Shown here: in pieces, positions 1 through 13,229 of the stretch
Layout: each line of letters opens with the position of its first letter
Numbering within the stretch: position 1 is the stretch's first letter
Assembly (NCBI GenBank): GCA_023653785.1
Contig: JAMKCH010012567.1
Coordinates: 1 to 64,000 of the forward strand
Reading direction: 5' to 3'
Source: Ophioderma brevispina
Taxonomy: Eukaryota; Echinodermata; Ophiuroidea; Amphilepidida; Ophiodermatidae
DNA: 64,000 nucleotides
Position numbers and translations under genes: made by a program
The notes under the pieces: generated by a model
Told to the model about the DNA's origin: nothing
Seen by the model: the letters and a program-made list of their open reading frames with translations, nothing else
Databases searched by the model: none

Positions 1-840
1 GGGTATGTGTTATTCAATGAAATCTATCAAATTCCGTCCTACATGCTTCCGTCCAACATCTTGCATTTTAAAAAAATGTGTACTATCTAAAAAAACCTTG
101 TTGATATGATATTTTTCTATGTTTCTCTCTAAAACCTAATCGTTCCTATTTCCCTCATTAGTCAAAGTATTCATAAATATTTCATTTGCCAGTCAAAGAG
201 ACCAAGAATTATCAAGTCCTCCAAATTCACAGCTTTGTCCCCAAAATTGCAAAAATGTTAAAAAATTTGTTTTCAGCTTGTCGTGTGACTTCTTAGCTAG
301 GACTTGATGATTTGCACTTTTGTCTTGGTACGCTTCATTGTTCTTAATGATCCATGTTTAATGCAACTTGAAATGCCCAGAAAGAAAACTTTAAGACATC
401 GTTTGTTAAACCACATTTCGGGACTGATTCACATAACATGTCGGACGGAAACAAATCTTGCCCCTTTTTACTCTAATAAATACAGCTATACTTTAAAACA
501 CAATACCTCCAGCTAATACACTGTCATTAAATTTCATCATGGATCCTTCAGAAACATTTTATTGAAATTTTTATTTTTTTTTTGTAGAAAAAAACTTTTA
601 AGAATTTTTTAAATTGTTTCAATTGTTTTTACTTTCTGATTTTTTTTTGTTTAATTTTCTATTTCTCTGGGATTTTAAAACTTGAAAACATTTGGAATAA
701 AAACATGCTTAATATCATCTTGTAAAGTGTCAACTTTATCAAATGTATGTTAATTAAAATTAATCTTTGATTGTTCTTCCGTGATAATAATTATTTGTTG
801 GTTGAAATTCCGTCCAACATGGTCGGAATGTTGAGTACCT
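1..840. other. AT-rich gene-free stretch with scattered TTCCGTCC motifs
   Basis: No credible coding sequence; short open frames are interrupted and AT-biased. The motif TTCCGTCC or its complement occurs near 31, 48, 444 and 808, often beside ACAT (CCGTCCAACAT, ATGTCGGACGG), which suggests one old dispersed repeat. The same GGACGGAA core forms palindromes at 56.4-56.8 kb. Transposon class unknown. Confidence 0.35.
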
Positions 841-2930
841 GTAAAATTAAAGCATAAAAATAGGTGTACTACAGTTTTTTTATTATTTTTTTAGCTTTAT
901 TTGTGACATACAAACATTCAATCATTCAAAATAATGACCTAAAAAACACATTCGCAAATAAATTTTTAAAATTCACTACTTTGTTTATACACAAATTAAA
1001 TTGAAACAGCAGCTAGTTATAGGCCAAAAAAGGTAAAAAATTATAAATTTAGAAAGGCCAAATTTCACCCAAAATTTAAAGTCCCTTTATAACAATTCAT
1101 CACTGCAAATTTGTGACATTTTAGCAATTTGGAAATTTTGGCTTCAGATTGAAGAATGCGCCTAATTTTCTTTCCCAACAAATTTCAGAAAATTTTGAAA
1201 AACGACCATGCGATAAACCAAATGTGGCATGAAAAAGGGGCATTTTGTATACCAGAGGCTGAAAATGGGACGGCTGTCTTGACACGTCCTGTATGGCAAA
1301 ATATTGTGTTGAAAACCCCCCCCCCCCCCCCCCTACTAACCTGTAGTTCACTTTCATAACATTTATTGTCAATGTTCTAAGACTACATACATTATAAAAT
1401 TTGTGTAGTAATCCTTTTTGCAAATGGTGAATATCACAACTTGAACTAAATTATTTCTGAAGTCCATGGTCCAACCTCTGTGGTGGCAATTAACTTGACC
1501 AGGACAATCTCCTGTGTTTTGTCCACTGTCAACATATGACTTGTGGTGTGATAACAGAGTATTGTAAAATGGTCAACGTAATACAAAATTACTAAATACC
1601 GATCAATATAACTCTGACTAATATACAAACGATTTCAACCATCGACATTTCAAATGGCTAATTTTATCCCACTTATAATCCAGACTAGGTTTTTAACACT
1701 TTTATCCCATAAAAAATATTGAAAAAGCAAAACAATTTCAACATTCATAATATGTGACACCACAAGGTTAGATGTAATCATGCAAGTTCCAAAGAAATAA
1801 ACAGTGGTTGCCATTTAACCTTGCTTCATAGTAGCATAGGGTGTTTTGAACTAATCCCATAATCCAATTGCAATGTGCCTATAATGTTCTGTACTAAACA
1901 TAGTGTCAGTAATTTAGGGCAGTGTAAAGAAGGTTTAGAGCACAAAACTTCATTATAATTTTTTTCAAAGTCTAGTGTTTTTGTGTGCAGGAATGTGTGT
2001 CGAAAAAGGTCGAGTTTTTTTATAAAAATGGGATTTTTTGTGGGATCCATGCCGGACATGCATGGGATTATTCTGTGAATGTACAAAACGATGCAATTTG
2101 TGGGTATGGGCTAAATATGCTCTCTAGGCCACTTATGACTTGATTGGTTTAAAGTGAGAGAATTTTGGCTGTTTCAAGTTACCACAGTGCAAGGTTAAAG
2201 TTTCAGCAGATTACTATTATTATAGTGCGCTTTTCAACCATGTGTAACATTGCATTCCGTGAATGAGACTTGCATACCAAGCTATCTTTAGGAGCAACTG
2301 GGAATGAGTGTAATTACACATGGTACAGGTACAATGGAACTTTAGACAACACTGGGAAGATATTGTGGGAAAAAAACATAACAAACTACCCTTTGTTGGG
2401 CAATAACATAACTCATCTACCTAGATAAGCATGAAATTTACTTGCAAGTGTTATCATCAACTAGGCTGCAAATGCAATGCCTCTCTATGCCAGCATTTGG
2501 ATAATTCATGGCTTTCAGCTTTCACACAGCAAGCATCTACAACATTTTTAGGGACAACATACAATTCAAGCACATGAATCTTTGCACTACCAACACATTC
2601 TGCCAAAAACACAAAGGGACGAACAAAATGCCCCAAACGCAACGCGAACATCTGATCAGAATTTTCAAAAATCAAAGCAGAACTTTTCAAAGAACTGGGT
2701 CATTACTTTACTTTGCATACCTGCGAGTTCATAAATAATTGGACAAGACATGAGAGACTAGTTTTATGAGAGAACATTGGTTTCCTACTCTACTTTGCTA
2801 CTCGATGACAATAGCCTATATAATATAGGCTAAAATCCACACGGCTGCGGTGCACATCTCGAACTGACATGGAATGGGCCATAGGTGATATTTTTCCTCA
2901 TGTCGGGTACTCCAAATTCTATTTGGAGCC
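841..2930. other. Gene-free stretch with a poly-C run
   Basis: I see no exon, RNA gene or clear repeat boundary here. A run of about 17 C lies at 1317-1333. A small palindrome, GCCTATATAATATAGGC, lies near 2814-2830. The open frames of 60-100 codons show no recognisable domain. Confidence 0.4.
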
Positions 2931-2933
2931 TAA

Positions 2934-2995
2934 GTCCAAAGCATCAACTCTACGGTGGTTTTTGTAAACCACTAATAAGTTGATGCTTTTGGGAC
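2934..2995. repeat. Short hairpin
   Basis: The left arm reads CCAAAGCATCAACT, followed by GGTGGTTT, loop TTGT, AAACCAC, and AGTTGATGCTTTTGG on the right. The two arms pair over about 25 bp with a short bulge. A further small palindrome (TCCAAATTCTATTTGGA) lies just upstream at 2911-2927. It could be the core of a small foldback MITE; no flanking target duplication is obvious. Confidence 0.5.
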
Positions 2996-3856
2996 AACAG
3001 GGGTCACGCGGGGTCCAGGTCTCAGGTATATACTCCAGTCGTAGGGAGAGATTTCTGCGTGTGAGTATCCGTAACACTTGATCTTGGGTCCATATCCGTT
3101 TTTTTCGCCAAAGACAATCGCTCACTGCGACTGAAGTATATCTGGGTTTGCTTTTTCGCACACCGTTTGACCCTTGAACTTTGCTCGCGTATAGCGGACG
3201 TGCTAAATTTCAACATCAACAAATCTGGCATTATTTGAGGCAACTTGACGATTGTTATGTTTGATTAGGTTGCTGATGTAAGGATACATCTGTTGGGGGA
3301 ATTACTATACTCAACCACATCTTGATTTAGCGTCAGAAGTGTTTTTCAGTAAGTTTTAGAGCAAGCGTCTTTGTAAGTTGGCTTCACATGATTGCACCAT
3401 TGAGCCTTATGTATGAACTCAACTCAAACTCATAGCCGGTGATTGTAACTTGACGCCAAGATAATGTCCAATTAGGCTCTTAACAATGAATTTTTAGTTT
3501 CCTGTTCCCCGCCCGCCGACCGTAAATGCCAAGAATCCCAAAATAATTCATTATTTTTGATGAGTCATTAATTTTGTGTTTTCCAAGTATTCTGAGATTT
3601 TTCTTACACAAAAATACCTTACTATTAAGCAAAGCTTCATTCACCACAAGAATTTGCTTTTCAAAAAATGCTTTAAAATGCGTTTCCGACAGCACTTTTC
3701 ACACGACATTTTATTACAAGCCGAGTTTGGAGGTCGGGCATAACCACGAAGACTTGAACTCAACATGGTGGTCTTTTTTCAGTATGCCAGTCCAATTATG
3801 AGAGCCCTGTTGATTGGTTAAGGTAATAATGATAACTTGGGCTGATTAAGTTTCAA
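2996..3856. other. Gene-free stretch
   Basis: Overlapping open frames on both strands (around 3022-3243 and 3480-3801) have no domain signature and are probably chance. No repeat boundary was recognised. Confidence 0.35.
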
Positions 3857-4196
3857 ACGTGTATATTTTCAAAGATCAGGGAGGCATGGTTGAGAGAGTT
3901 CGGGAAATATGGAGAGATGGGTGGGGGAGGGGAGGAAGGGGGAATTTTTTGGCGATTCTGAATGGTTTCCCATTGTTTTGGTTACTTTGTGTTTCAATAG
4001 TTGACGAGATTCATGCCACGCCAAAATTGGCTTATTTTGGTAGTCAAATAACAATTGTCAAAATAACAATTTTTAACCAAAAGTGGGACACTGTGGATGG
4101 TTCCCAGATGGTTTCTGGATGGTTTTCTGTGTTTTTGGATTTCATTTGTGTATCAGTGCTTGTGACCATGCTGGAACCCAAAATCAGTATTTTGGT
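3857..4196. repeat. Outlying unit of the GGATGGTT repeat
   Basis: Contains the words that recur through 4.6-7.1 kb: a GTTGACGAGATT(C)ATGCC variant near 3999, CAAAATTGGCT, GTCAAAATAACAATTTTTAA, GTGGACACT and GGATGGTTCCCAGATGG. It appears to be a diverged unit of that array, cut off by the MITE starting at 4197. Confidence 0.5.
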
Positions 4197-4536
4197 TTAA
4201 AGGTGTTGTTGCCGATCGCTTTTGGGACCACCTTTAAACGAAGTAGTACCAATTTTTCATATAGGGTGAAAGGCCGTATTTTCGTATTGTTGTCCTGAAA
4301 TTTCGTCTTTAAAACCATTTCTTTCTCAAGATACAGATAAAAAATTACAGTTTTAGTGGTTAACCATCAATATTTGCACAGTACTGAATAGGGCGTGCAC
4401 ATGCAAATCGAGCCTAGCATCAAAAACCGCAAGTTTGTTTCCCACGGTACGTTATGTTCAACGTGTACAAGTGTCAGGCTCTCATATACAGTAGGAAGAG
4501 AAGATGGACCAAAAAATCGGAACAAGCACCTTTTAA
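4197..4536 (+). mobile_element. TTAA-flanked MITE (family A), copy 1
   Basis: A non-coding ~340-bp element bounded by TTAA. It starts TTAAAGGTGTTG and ends CGGAACAAGCACCTTTTAA, so the ends are inverted repeats of about 20 bp. Internal landmarks shared with the other copies are GAAGTAGTA, GTGGTTAACCATCAATATT, GCAAGTTTGTTTCCCACGGT and GCCAGGCTCTCATAT. This is the most diverged of four copies, and short indels separate it from the others. TTAA flanks are typical of piggyBac-type elements (known biology); assignment to that superfamily is inference because no transposase is present. Confidence 0.75.
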
Positions 4537-4589
4537 AATGATCAAAATGGATCATTTTTAAAGAAAAGTGGAAATTCGGGTCGGTCTCC

Positions 4590-7110
4590 ATGGTTTAATG
4601 GCGGTCCCGGGTTGTAGTCTTTGTATTCAATGGCTATACGTATGCCTGACCACAAATATGGGCTGTTGATCCAACATGATCCACAATTATTGGAAATAAA
4701 AGTAACACTTTTGGGTTGTTCCCAAATTGTTTCTGGATGGTTTCCAGTTTTTTCTTCTTCTCCTGGTATCAGTGGTGTGAGCACATTGTGTGGGAACACA
4801 AATGGCTATTTGGTCAAGTTCAAGATGGTAAAAATAGTGATTTTCAAGAAAAGGGTACAGGAGGCGGACACGATCTTGCCGATTTGGGCATTGGGGTTTT
4901 AAAAATGGTAATTTGTGGTGGAAACTGCACGGGCATGTACTATGGCAGAGTCTCGGTCCCAAGTGATTAAAAAAATCATCTCTTAAACCTTGGTTCAAAA
5001 GATCTTAGTAATATCATGATAAATTTATGAAAAATTATTGGTATCAAAATCGTCGGGGTTAGTGGATTCACACCCCGAATCAAAATAGTGGTAATTTCCA
5101 CATAACGGTCATTAGATTAATAGTCGTGACCAGGCCTAGTTTTAGTCAAGTCGTGTGTAACGTCGATCTGGTAAGCAGCGGACCTCAGACTGTAAGGCTT
5201 TTTTTTTTAAAAAGGACAAGACCCGGAAAGTAAGGTGATGCAGTTTGAATTTCGCCGTGTGATGTTAGTTGCGCTGGTCACCCCCCCTGGTGGATACTTT
5301 TGGATGGTTCCGGATAATTTCTGGACTGGTTCCCAGTGTTTACCGGGTCCTGTTGTGTTTCAATGGTTGATGAGAATGCTTTGAAACCAATTCAGTTGTT
5401 TTGGTTCAAATAGACAAAATAATGATTTACAGCAAGTGACCATTTGTGGATGGTCTCCGCTGGTTACTGGATGGTTCTGGTGTGTTTGGCTTCCTTTGGC
5501 TCATGGTGTGGAGCCAATTGCTAAAAATCAAAAATTGGCCATTCTGTCCCAAATGGTCAAAATTATGATTGTATTAAAAATTAAAATTACACCATTTGGA
5601 TGGTCTTAACTGGGTTCAGTGTTTTTATATCCTTTGTGTGTCAATGTGTTGATGAGAAAAATTATCTGGATACGATTCAATAGTTTGGAGTTTTGTTTGT
5701 TTTTGGATCCCTTTGTGTATCAAACAAAATTCATATAGCAAAACAAAAATTGCCATTTATAATCCAAAATGGTCAAAATAATGGGTTCAAAGTGGACACT
5801 TTGGATTGCTTCTTGGACGGTTTCATGGCGGCTCCAGGGTTTTATCTTTGTATCTCAATGGCTATTAAGTATGGCCTGAACCCCAGATGGCTGTTGATCC
5901 AACATGATCAAAATTATTTGAAATAATAAAAGTAACATTTTGGGTGGTTCCCAGATTGTTTCTGGGATGGTTGCCAGTGTTTTCTTTCTTTGTGTATCAG
6001 TGTTGTTTTGAGCAATTGTGTGGAAACACAAAATTGGCTATTTTGGTCAAGGGTATAGTAAAAATAGTGATTTTTCAAGAAAGTAGGATACCAGGGAGCC
6101 GACACGATCTGCTCATTTGGGCATTGGGATTTCCAAACGGTAATTTGTGGAAATGCTACGTGCATTTTAGGCAGTATCGGTCCCAGTGAATAAAAAAATC
6201 ATCTATTACCCTGTCGTTCAAAGATTAGTTTAATATCATGATAAAATTTAGAAAAATTTTAAAATATTGACTTTTAAATCCGTCGGGGTTAGTGGATTCA
6301 CCCCGCTGCCAAAATAGGGTAATCTGTAATTTCCAATAACGGTCATTTGAATTTCAATATTCGTGACCAGGCCTAGCTTTCGTCAAGTCTGTGTGTAAAA
6401 CCGTCGAATGCGTTAATGAAGCGCCCTCCTACTGTTAAGTCTTTAAAACGACAGCACCCCGGACGTTGAATGCCGTTTTGAATTTGCCGTTGCTTTAGGT
6501 TGGCATGTCCTCCCCCCCCTTGATATCGTTGGATGAGTTCCTGGATAATTCGGATGGTTCCCAGTGGTTCCGGTTCCTTTGTGTTTAAATGGTGATGAGA
6601 ATGCCTTGCAAACATTCAGGTGTTTGGTTCAAAATAGACAAAAAATATTTTAAAGAGAAAAGGGACCACTTTGTGGATGGTCTCAGATGGTAACTGGATA
6701 TGGTGCTGGTGTTTTTGGCTCCTTTGGTACAATGGTTGTTGAGCAATTGCCTAAAACTAAAAATTGGCCTTTCTGTCCCAATGGTCAAAATTATTGATTT
6801 CTTAAAATTAAAATTACACACTTGGATGGTTCCTTAATGCTTCGTGTTTTAGCTCCTTGTGTGGTCAATGGTTGATGAAAATTATCTGGATCCGGATTCA
6901 ATAGTTTGGATGGTTCTGGTGTTTTTTTGGCTCTTTGGGTATCAACACAAATATAATAGCAAAAACAAATTGCCCATTTCCATCCAAAAGGTCAAAAATA
7001 TGATGTTCAAACGTGGAAACTTGGATGCTTTGGGACGGTTTTTGGATGGGTTCCCGGGTTTTGGCCTCTTTTGTGTTCAATGGTTGATGAGAATAGGAAC
7101 TTTATGCTAC
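4590..7110. repeat. Tandem duplication of a ~1.24-kb unit with inner ~280-bp repeats
   Basis: Two head-to-tail copies can be aligned by eye: about 4590-5825 and 5826-7060. Shared anchors include GGCTGTTGATCCAACATGAT (4662 and 5890), CGTCGGGGTTAGTGGATTCA (5051 and 6281) and GTGACCAGGCCTAG (5127 and 6364). Inside each copy, a word like TTGATGAGAA(T) recurs at 5365 and 5651, and at 6592 and 6871, about 280 bp apart, with GGATGGTT words between. Single-base indels are frequent between copies. Open frames in the array shift at every indel, so I treat them as non-coding. Confidence 0.8.
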
Positions 7111-9160
7111 ATTGGTACACATGATGGGTGCCCATTTTTACAAGTTTTTTTAAACATGAGGACCCTTAGTTCCCAGAAGGCAAGAAAGGATTTTACTGCT
7201 CTCTGCCTGTATGGTAAGATTGCTTTCTTGTCAATTATAATTGTGGGACATCTAAAATGTAAAGGGCGATAACTGAAACAAAAAATTACAGATGACTAAA
7301 ATTTGTAGCGGATACCAAAATTTGTTAATTTGTAATCAGCGGGATGAACCTAAAATTTTTGGCGGATTACAAAAATTTCTACCTTGGTATCCGGCGGAAA
7401 TTACCACCATTTTTCTGATTCTAACGCTGGGTTAAGAAAACCAATAGTTACTTTGGTCTGTGGTATTTAGTTTTCCAATATTTTTGTAAAATTTCATTTT
7501 TACAAGTTGGTAAGAGTGACCATTGAAATAAAAACTTACTGTGACCAGAGAAAGTTGTTGAATAGGTGATTTCAATTGTGACGACTCTTTCCCAGTAAAT
7601 ACGCAAATTGTGATGAAGAAAAATGGAGTTGTTTATTTACAACCCTTACACCTTTCACTTAACTTATTCACTCAAATCAAACTTTTATCAATGTTATATG
7701 CTTTAAAAAAGGAAAGAGATTGAGTGAGTGGTAGCATACTTGCTAGAAGGTAGTTTCTGTATCGTGTGTGTTAAAAAGCTATGTGAATGCATTGGAAAAG
7801 TGGAAATTGTATTGCCTGTTTTGAATCTGAAAAAAATAATGACTATATAATAATGAAATTGACCCACCCCCATATTTTTAACCTGCAACAGGAAACTAAA
7901 AATCCATTGGAACGGACCTTAAAGTATGTGGCATTACAAGTATTGGAACTACTCAGTCTACGTAGTAAAAGGAACTTTCTACCGTGATGAACGTTTTTTT
8001 TTTTTAATGGGCGTACTCGCATCATGGTAAAAGCACTTCCGTATACAATAACCGTAGCAGTTTGCAATGTGGTAAATGAATGGCCTCCGCTAGCAAAAAT
8101 GTTTCGCAAATATTCGCCCTTTTTCGGAGCTAATAAAATTGTGAATATCATCCTCGTCGTAAAACAAGGCACACATTACCTCAGAAGGTCTTTTATTCAT
8201 AATGATGCATAAAATCATAATGATTAATGCTGAAGATACAAAAGTCAGGGGAAATCTTCCACATAAATGTATGTTCCCACACAGGACGACAGCGGCCACA
8301 ATACTAGCGCCATTATCAACAGGTGAAAAGCAAATTGCAGATTGTATATTTTTTTTATTTCTAAGCCTTTTGCAAATCAATGTTGATGGATTTGTATATA
8401 AGTAGGTAGGGTGTCAGATGATTTTTAGAAGTTGTTTTTTTCAGCTTTTTATTTTTTTAAAGAAAGATCTTGTCAAAGAAACACAAATTGACACCAAATA
8501 TTATTTGAATGGGTACGTGGTTGTGGAAGTTATGGCAATTTAAGGGACAAACATCGTATTTTTCGTTCTTTGTGGTATAAAAAAAAAATGTAAAAAAGGC
8601 CGTAATTGAGGACTTTGACTAATTACTCAAAATTCCACTTCAGATCTGGGATGATGCTAGTTTTATGGTGTGTTACTTTGTTCTGATAAAATACCAAAGT
8701 TTCATGAAGAGTGGACCAATCGTTGGGAGTTACAGGCTTTCGAATTTGCAAGATATGCCTATTTTTTGGATTACCACAATGCATTGGGGCATTATGGTCC
8801 CAGGTGAATTCAACCTGTACAACCCCTATGGTTGAGTGTATTCAGAAAATAACAATTTATTGGCCTTTTTGAAATGCCCATTATACTAATTCTATCAAAG
8901 CAGTGAAAACTGAAATTTGGTATAGTAGTTCATTATTAGAGTGCTTAAAGAGTTCCTGAAAAAAAAAAATTTAAGTCTCCGAAGTTCTCAAGCTTAGGGT
9001 GATTTGCTATTAATACCTATTAGGAGAAATATTGAGCAAACATTATGGATATAAAGTGGTGTATATTGGGGGTGTTTGCTTCAACAAGTACGTCAAACAT
9101 AGAAATACTGACAAAAGTAAGTTCTGTATAAATTTGACTAAGTATACCTGTTTCACTCCA
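7111..9160. other. Gene-free stretch
   Basis: No recognisable gene, RNA or bounded repeat. The open frames at 7843-8172 and 8090-8380 (minus strand) overlap one another in different frames and show no family signature. Near 7300-7400 there are short reiterations of GGCGGATTAC/GCGGATACC beside AAAATTTGT words. Confidence 0.35.
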
Positions 9161-9164
9161 TTAG

Positions 9165-9215
9165 ATATGGGGTTATTCCATTTTATATGGGGAATACATA
9201 ATAACCCCATAATTA
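9165..9215. repeat. Short hairpin
   Basis: ATGGGGTTATT at 9169-9179 pairs with AATAACCCCAT about 20 bp further on, with CCATTAGAT/ATACAATGG partly extending the stem. It could be a small MITE core; no coding content. Confidence 0.4.
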
Positions 9216-9713
9216 ACATACAATGGACGAACCCACTCAAGTTATGAGGAGGAAGTTGACAGCATTGGTTTTGACTTTATGCAAGAATAGACATTCCTAT
9301 TTTTGTATATAAAACCCTTAAGATCATTATAATAATAACCAAAACAGGCCTAATGAAAGCCTGTAAATTATATCAATAAATTAATAGGGTTCTTCCCGGC
9401 ATGCGCGCAATGCAAAATACCCCCATGGGATTTCACAATGCTTATTTAGGTCATTAACTTTGATCCCATGCTCTTGAAAAGCTGTGAAGAATGAAAAATA
9501 AGGAGTTGTGCAAGGAGTTTGTACACTGACGGAAAGAGTTAAAGGAATCAAATTATGTTAACAATTGTAAAGTTGAATTAAATTTGGACAATTGATACAT
9601 GAAGTTTAATAGCATGAAGTAGGGCCTACTACAGACATGAAGAGGTCCATCATACTCAAACGGAACTGTGAGATCTGGCTAGGCACCATGCAAAAAGTAC
9701 CGGTGTCAGGTCT
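9216..9713. other. Gene-free stretch
   Basis: AT-rich sequence with no gene or repeat recognised. Confidence 0.35.
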
Positions 9714-9950
9714 TTAGTGTTTGTGTGTGTGTTGTGTGTGGGTGGTGGGGGTGGGTGGGGTGTGGTTTGGTTGGGCGTGGTGGGTATGCATGTGCTTGTA
9801 TGTGTGCTGCATGGTCCCGGGGTAATGTGAGGATTGTGTGGTATGCAGGAAAGGTGACATAGTGATTTGAGTGTGTACATGGGTGTGCAGGATGTGGATC
9901 GTATGCATTTGTGATGCATACAGTCTAGATATGTGCATGGGCATGTGTGT
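9714..9950. repeat. GT-rich low-complexity tract
   Basis: Imperfect (GT)n with GGGTGG interruptions, densest at 9718-9800, grading into TGTGCATGGG words up to 9950. The minus-strand open frames here encode only His/Pro/Thr-rich low complexity. Confidence 0.7.
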
Positions 9951-10099
9951 AAATAAACAAAAAAAAAATCTGTTTTAACAATCATTATCCAGCCGACGGC
10001 CTCATACACACAGCATATTCTGATTTACCTATGTCTGTCATCAACAGCTTAGGGGCAGGCCAGGAATATATGGACCGAGTCGGAGTACATGTAAATTGC

Positions 10100-11070
10100 A
10101 AGCAGGGCCGCCGCGTGAATTGCGGGCCCTGGGGACATTGGTTTACTGGCCCCATTTTATTTATACCACTAACTTCGTTTTTCAGAATCCCATAGGAGGG
10201 GGATTTGAGTTGCATTGCTGTAAGCAGGGCCATGACGCGGCGGGGGGGTGGGGGTTGGTGGTAGCTCTATAATGTAGTTGATCGATGCAACTAGGGGGTG
10301 TTTTTTGTTTGAATTATTCAAATTTTGTCTATGGAGACAGCCCAGGGGGTGGGTGCGGGAAGGGGTGCCCCCCCGCACGAAGCGCGGAAGCCTTGCAATG
10401 TTTTCAGTTTTTTCAAACACTTTTCTCATGAGAAAATTTGCTAGAAAAAAATAGAAACTTGTAGTGTTTCACTTTTTAATGAATAAGGTATGACAAAAAC
10501 GGTTTTAAAAATAAAATATAAGCTGATGGTTTTAGTTTTGATTCAAAATAATAAGATAAAAGCGATGAAGCGGCCCCGGTGGGTGCAGGCACGAAGCGCG
10601 AAACCCTTGCATCTCACTTTCCAAAACACATTTTCTCATCTCATGTATATTTGATAAACAATTTGAAATTTTCCAATTTCAAAAAACTTGTAATTTCCTG
10701 TAATATTTTAAAACAAAATCTTAATTGTTTTTGTGTAAATTTCGCAAACCAAGAGAGGGGGCCCTGCACTAATTTATACCTGCGCTCGTAGCGCGAAAAA
10801 TTGATAATTTCGTGGGTTACACAGTATTTTCTCAACGGAAGTAGACTGTATCCTTGCCGCAGAGGGGGAAACTGGGCCCTGTTATCCTCCAAGCCTCCCT
10901 CTTTCCTCTTCATCGATCTCTCCATCCCCATCTCACTTTCTTTTTCTCTCCCCTCTTCTGACTTTTGTCACAACCGCAAGGGCTGAACTTTTATTTTTTA
11001 TACTTCCCTTAAGACACCGGGCCCCCTAGGACCCCGGGGCGGGGGTCAATTACCCCCTTTGGACCCCCCC
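10100..11070. repeat. GC-rich dispersed repeat cluster (CAGGGCC / GAAGCGCG words)
   Basis: Two starts of the form AAGCAGGGCC (about 10102 and 10223) and two GGGCCCTG ends (about 10752 and 10870) suggest nested elements with CAGGGCC...GGCCCTG termini. A block containing CACGAAGCGCGAAACCCTTGCA occurs twice (10375 and 10590), each time followed by a TTTTCTCAT stretch. A CGCTCGTAGCGCGAAAAATT variant occurs at 10783. I could not match target duplications to particular ends, so the nesting order is unresolved. Confidence 0.55.
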
Positions 11071-12784
11071 TCTCGGCGAGACTGATTGTCAATGGAGAAG
11101 GTTTATAATATCACTGATAATCTAAGAAATATCAGATCGAAAGAACATTTTATATTTACACGAGCGCTAAAAACATTGAAAGCCGCCTTTGAAAACGAAT
11201 GAAATAACAAACACAAGTCTAGCAACGGGACCGTACCCCTAACCGCCTGCAACCGCCCGACACGGCATACGTGCACTGATCTGTGCGCTGACCTGGTACT
11301 ACGTCGTGCATAATCTAACCAGGCCAGGTCTGTTACTGCCGTACACATGAAATGCAAGCAAATTCGTCAATTTTTATCATGAACTTCACCTCTATTTAGT
11401 CAATGACACTTTATAACAAATGAATATACATATAAATATGCCTACCACGATCATACTTTGGAGTGATAATAATGAGAATATTTCACTGAGCGCTGTTTGG
11501 GAAAAGTACGAGACCACGCATCCCATCATGCATACACTCGGCATGACGTATCACTGTATTCGATGCATAGTTCCCGGGGGCTCACCCACGTGTCACTCTC
11601 GCGGGCATCTGGCAACTCTAGTGCGATTGGCCAAGCGCAGCTTCCTATTGAAAAGCGTGGGGAATGTATGGAAAATATGGGCGGGACAAAATGTTAAATC
11701 GCCCCCGGATATCGACCTCTGAACTCAAAATGATCAATACAAAAAAATTAGCATAGAGGCAGAGCTTTCTAACGGTATATGATATGCGTTGTTCCGGGTT
11801 ATGGAAGCCATAAATAGAAATCAGTGAATTTTTAATAAAATTAAAAAAATACTTTCCCGTTATGCTAGAAAGCTGCAATTTCGCTCATAAATACTTTGAA
11901 GTGTGTACTAAATAATTATAAACACGAAAAGTTACCTTCTTGGTTTTATCCGGGTGCGATTTGCCGAAGAAAACTGCAAGTGAAGGACAAAAAACGGGGA
12001 CCATGCACAGCGAGTGTAGGGTTTCGCGGTAGTACTACGCTGGTGAGTACCGACTTCAAACCATCCAAAAATGTTTTTAATTTGGACTTGGGTCATTTTT
12101 TTCGATATCTATATTAGATTTCATCCTTTGAGTTATATCATGAAGTTTTTGGAACCATATTGATAATAGCCTCAATAATAGAGCGATTTTAAAAAGTGTA
12201 TTTTTCGTGATCGCCACTACTTGCATTAGTGCAAATGTGTAAGTGACGGCTCGGACGTGTGTATGCCCCGGACACCCTATTATAAGTTAATAAGGACGTT
12301 TAGCAACAACTTGGGTGAGTAATTTTATCTGAGTTGTATTGTGAATTCAGTAAATTTGCTGCTACACGTTTTTAAGTACACTCTTCTGCAAACCTAAAAT
12401 AGAGTGGTCCATAACGAAAACGTCATTCCGATTAAAGAATGCGTCTGGTTTGCTCGTATATTTAGGGTTGCATTGGGAACTAGTCTACTGTACACGGTGC
12501 ACGCTGCTGGCTGTTAAACCTCTCTATCTCGCATTGATTGTGCAACTTTATCATACTTTTCAATTTTGTGCATGTTGTTTTCAATGCAATAAAGGGATTA
12601 ATTGGGCTTACCATGGTTTGTTTTCACCATGCCCATGGCAAAGCTGTGACTGTCACTGTGTGACGTGGGTCCGGTCCGGCACTTCCAACAAAAATTCCGG
12701 ATTCCAGAAAAAAAAGAATTTAATTTTAAAACACAAAGTAAAAGTTGTTGATTTTCATATGAAGACATTGATTTAAGGCTTACT
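11071..12784. other. Gene-free stretch
   Basis: No gene, RNA or bounded repeat recognised. The open frames at 11103-11357 (minus) and 11420-11722 (plus) have no domain signature. Base composition is ordinary. Confidence 0.35.
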
Positions 12785-12959
12785 TCACACAGCACAGTGA
12801 TTATAAGTGGACAGGCATTGTGTAAATCTCTTCGTTGATTTTTTTTCTTGCGTTGTGGCCAATGGTGGTTGCATGGCATGGTTCAGGTTTGTGAACCCTC
12901 CATTTTCGAAACACGTATAAACACAGAATTCGGAAGTAAACCGACCTTCCATTCGCACT

Positions 12960-13229
12960 TCATAATCCGTGTATCTCCTCTTCGCCACCCACGGATGGTT
13001 GTTCTTCTGGATCAACGTCTATTTTCAAGGAAGTTAGCTGGGGCACGCATATGGCATCATCTACAGTCCCTGTTTCTTGACGCCTAGTCGCCTTGTGTCT
13101 GCTGGGATCCCACTCTTGTCGCCGCCGTTCGACTTCCGCCATTTTGGAGTGTTCATGAAAGAAAGTGTTGCCTGTTTGATATACCCTATCCGCATGATGA
13201 CCTAGAATAACTCTTGTAATCACTGACAT
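12960..13229 (-). CDS. Possible 5' exon or small hypothetical protein (low support)
   Basis: An 89-codon minus-strand frame. An internal ATG near 13142 sits in the context CAAAATGGCGG, which fits a good animal start context; from there the frame reads MAEVERRRQEWDPSRHKATR, then an acidic tail ending EEEIHGL. The charged composition and the strong start context are unlike the AT-biased chance frames elsewhere. No family is recognised. No clear donor site is visible before the stop. It may be a first exon of a host gene or of a transposon gene, or chance. Confidence 0.25.
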   Translation of the reverse strand: MSVITRVILGHHADRVYQTGNTFFHEHSKMAEVERRRQEWDPSRHKATRRQETGTVDDAICVPQLTSLKIDVDPEEQPSVGGEEEIHGL

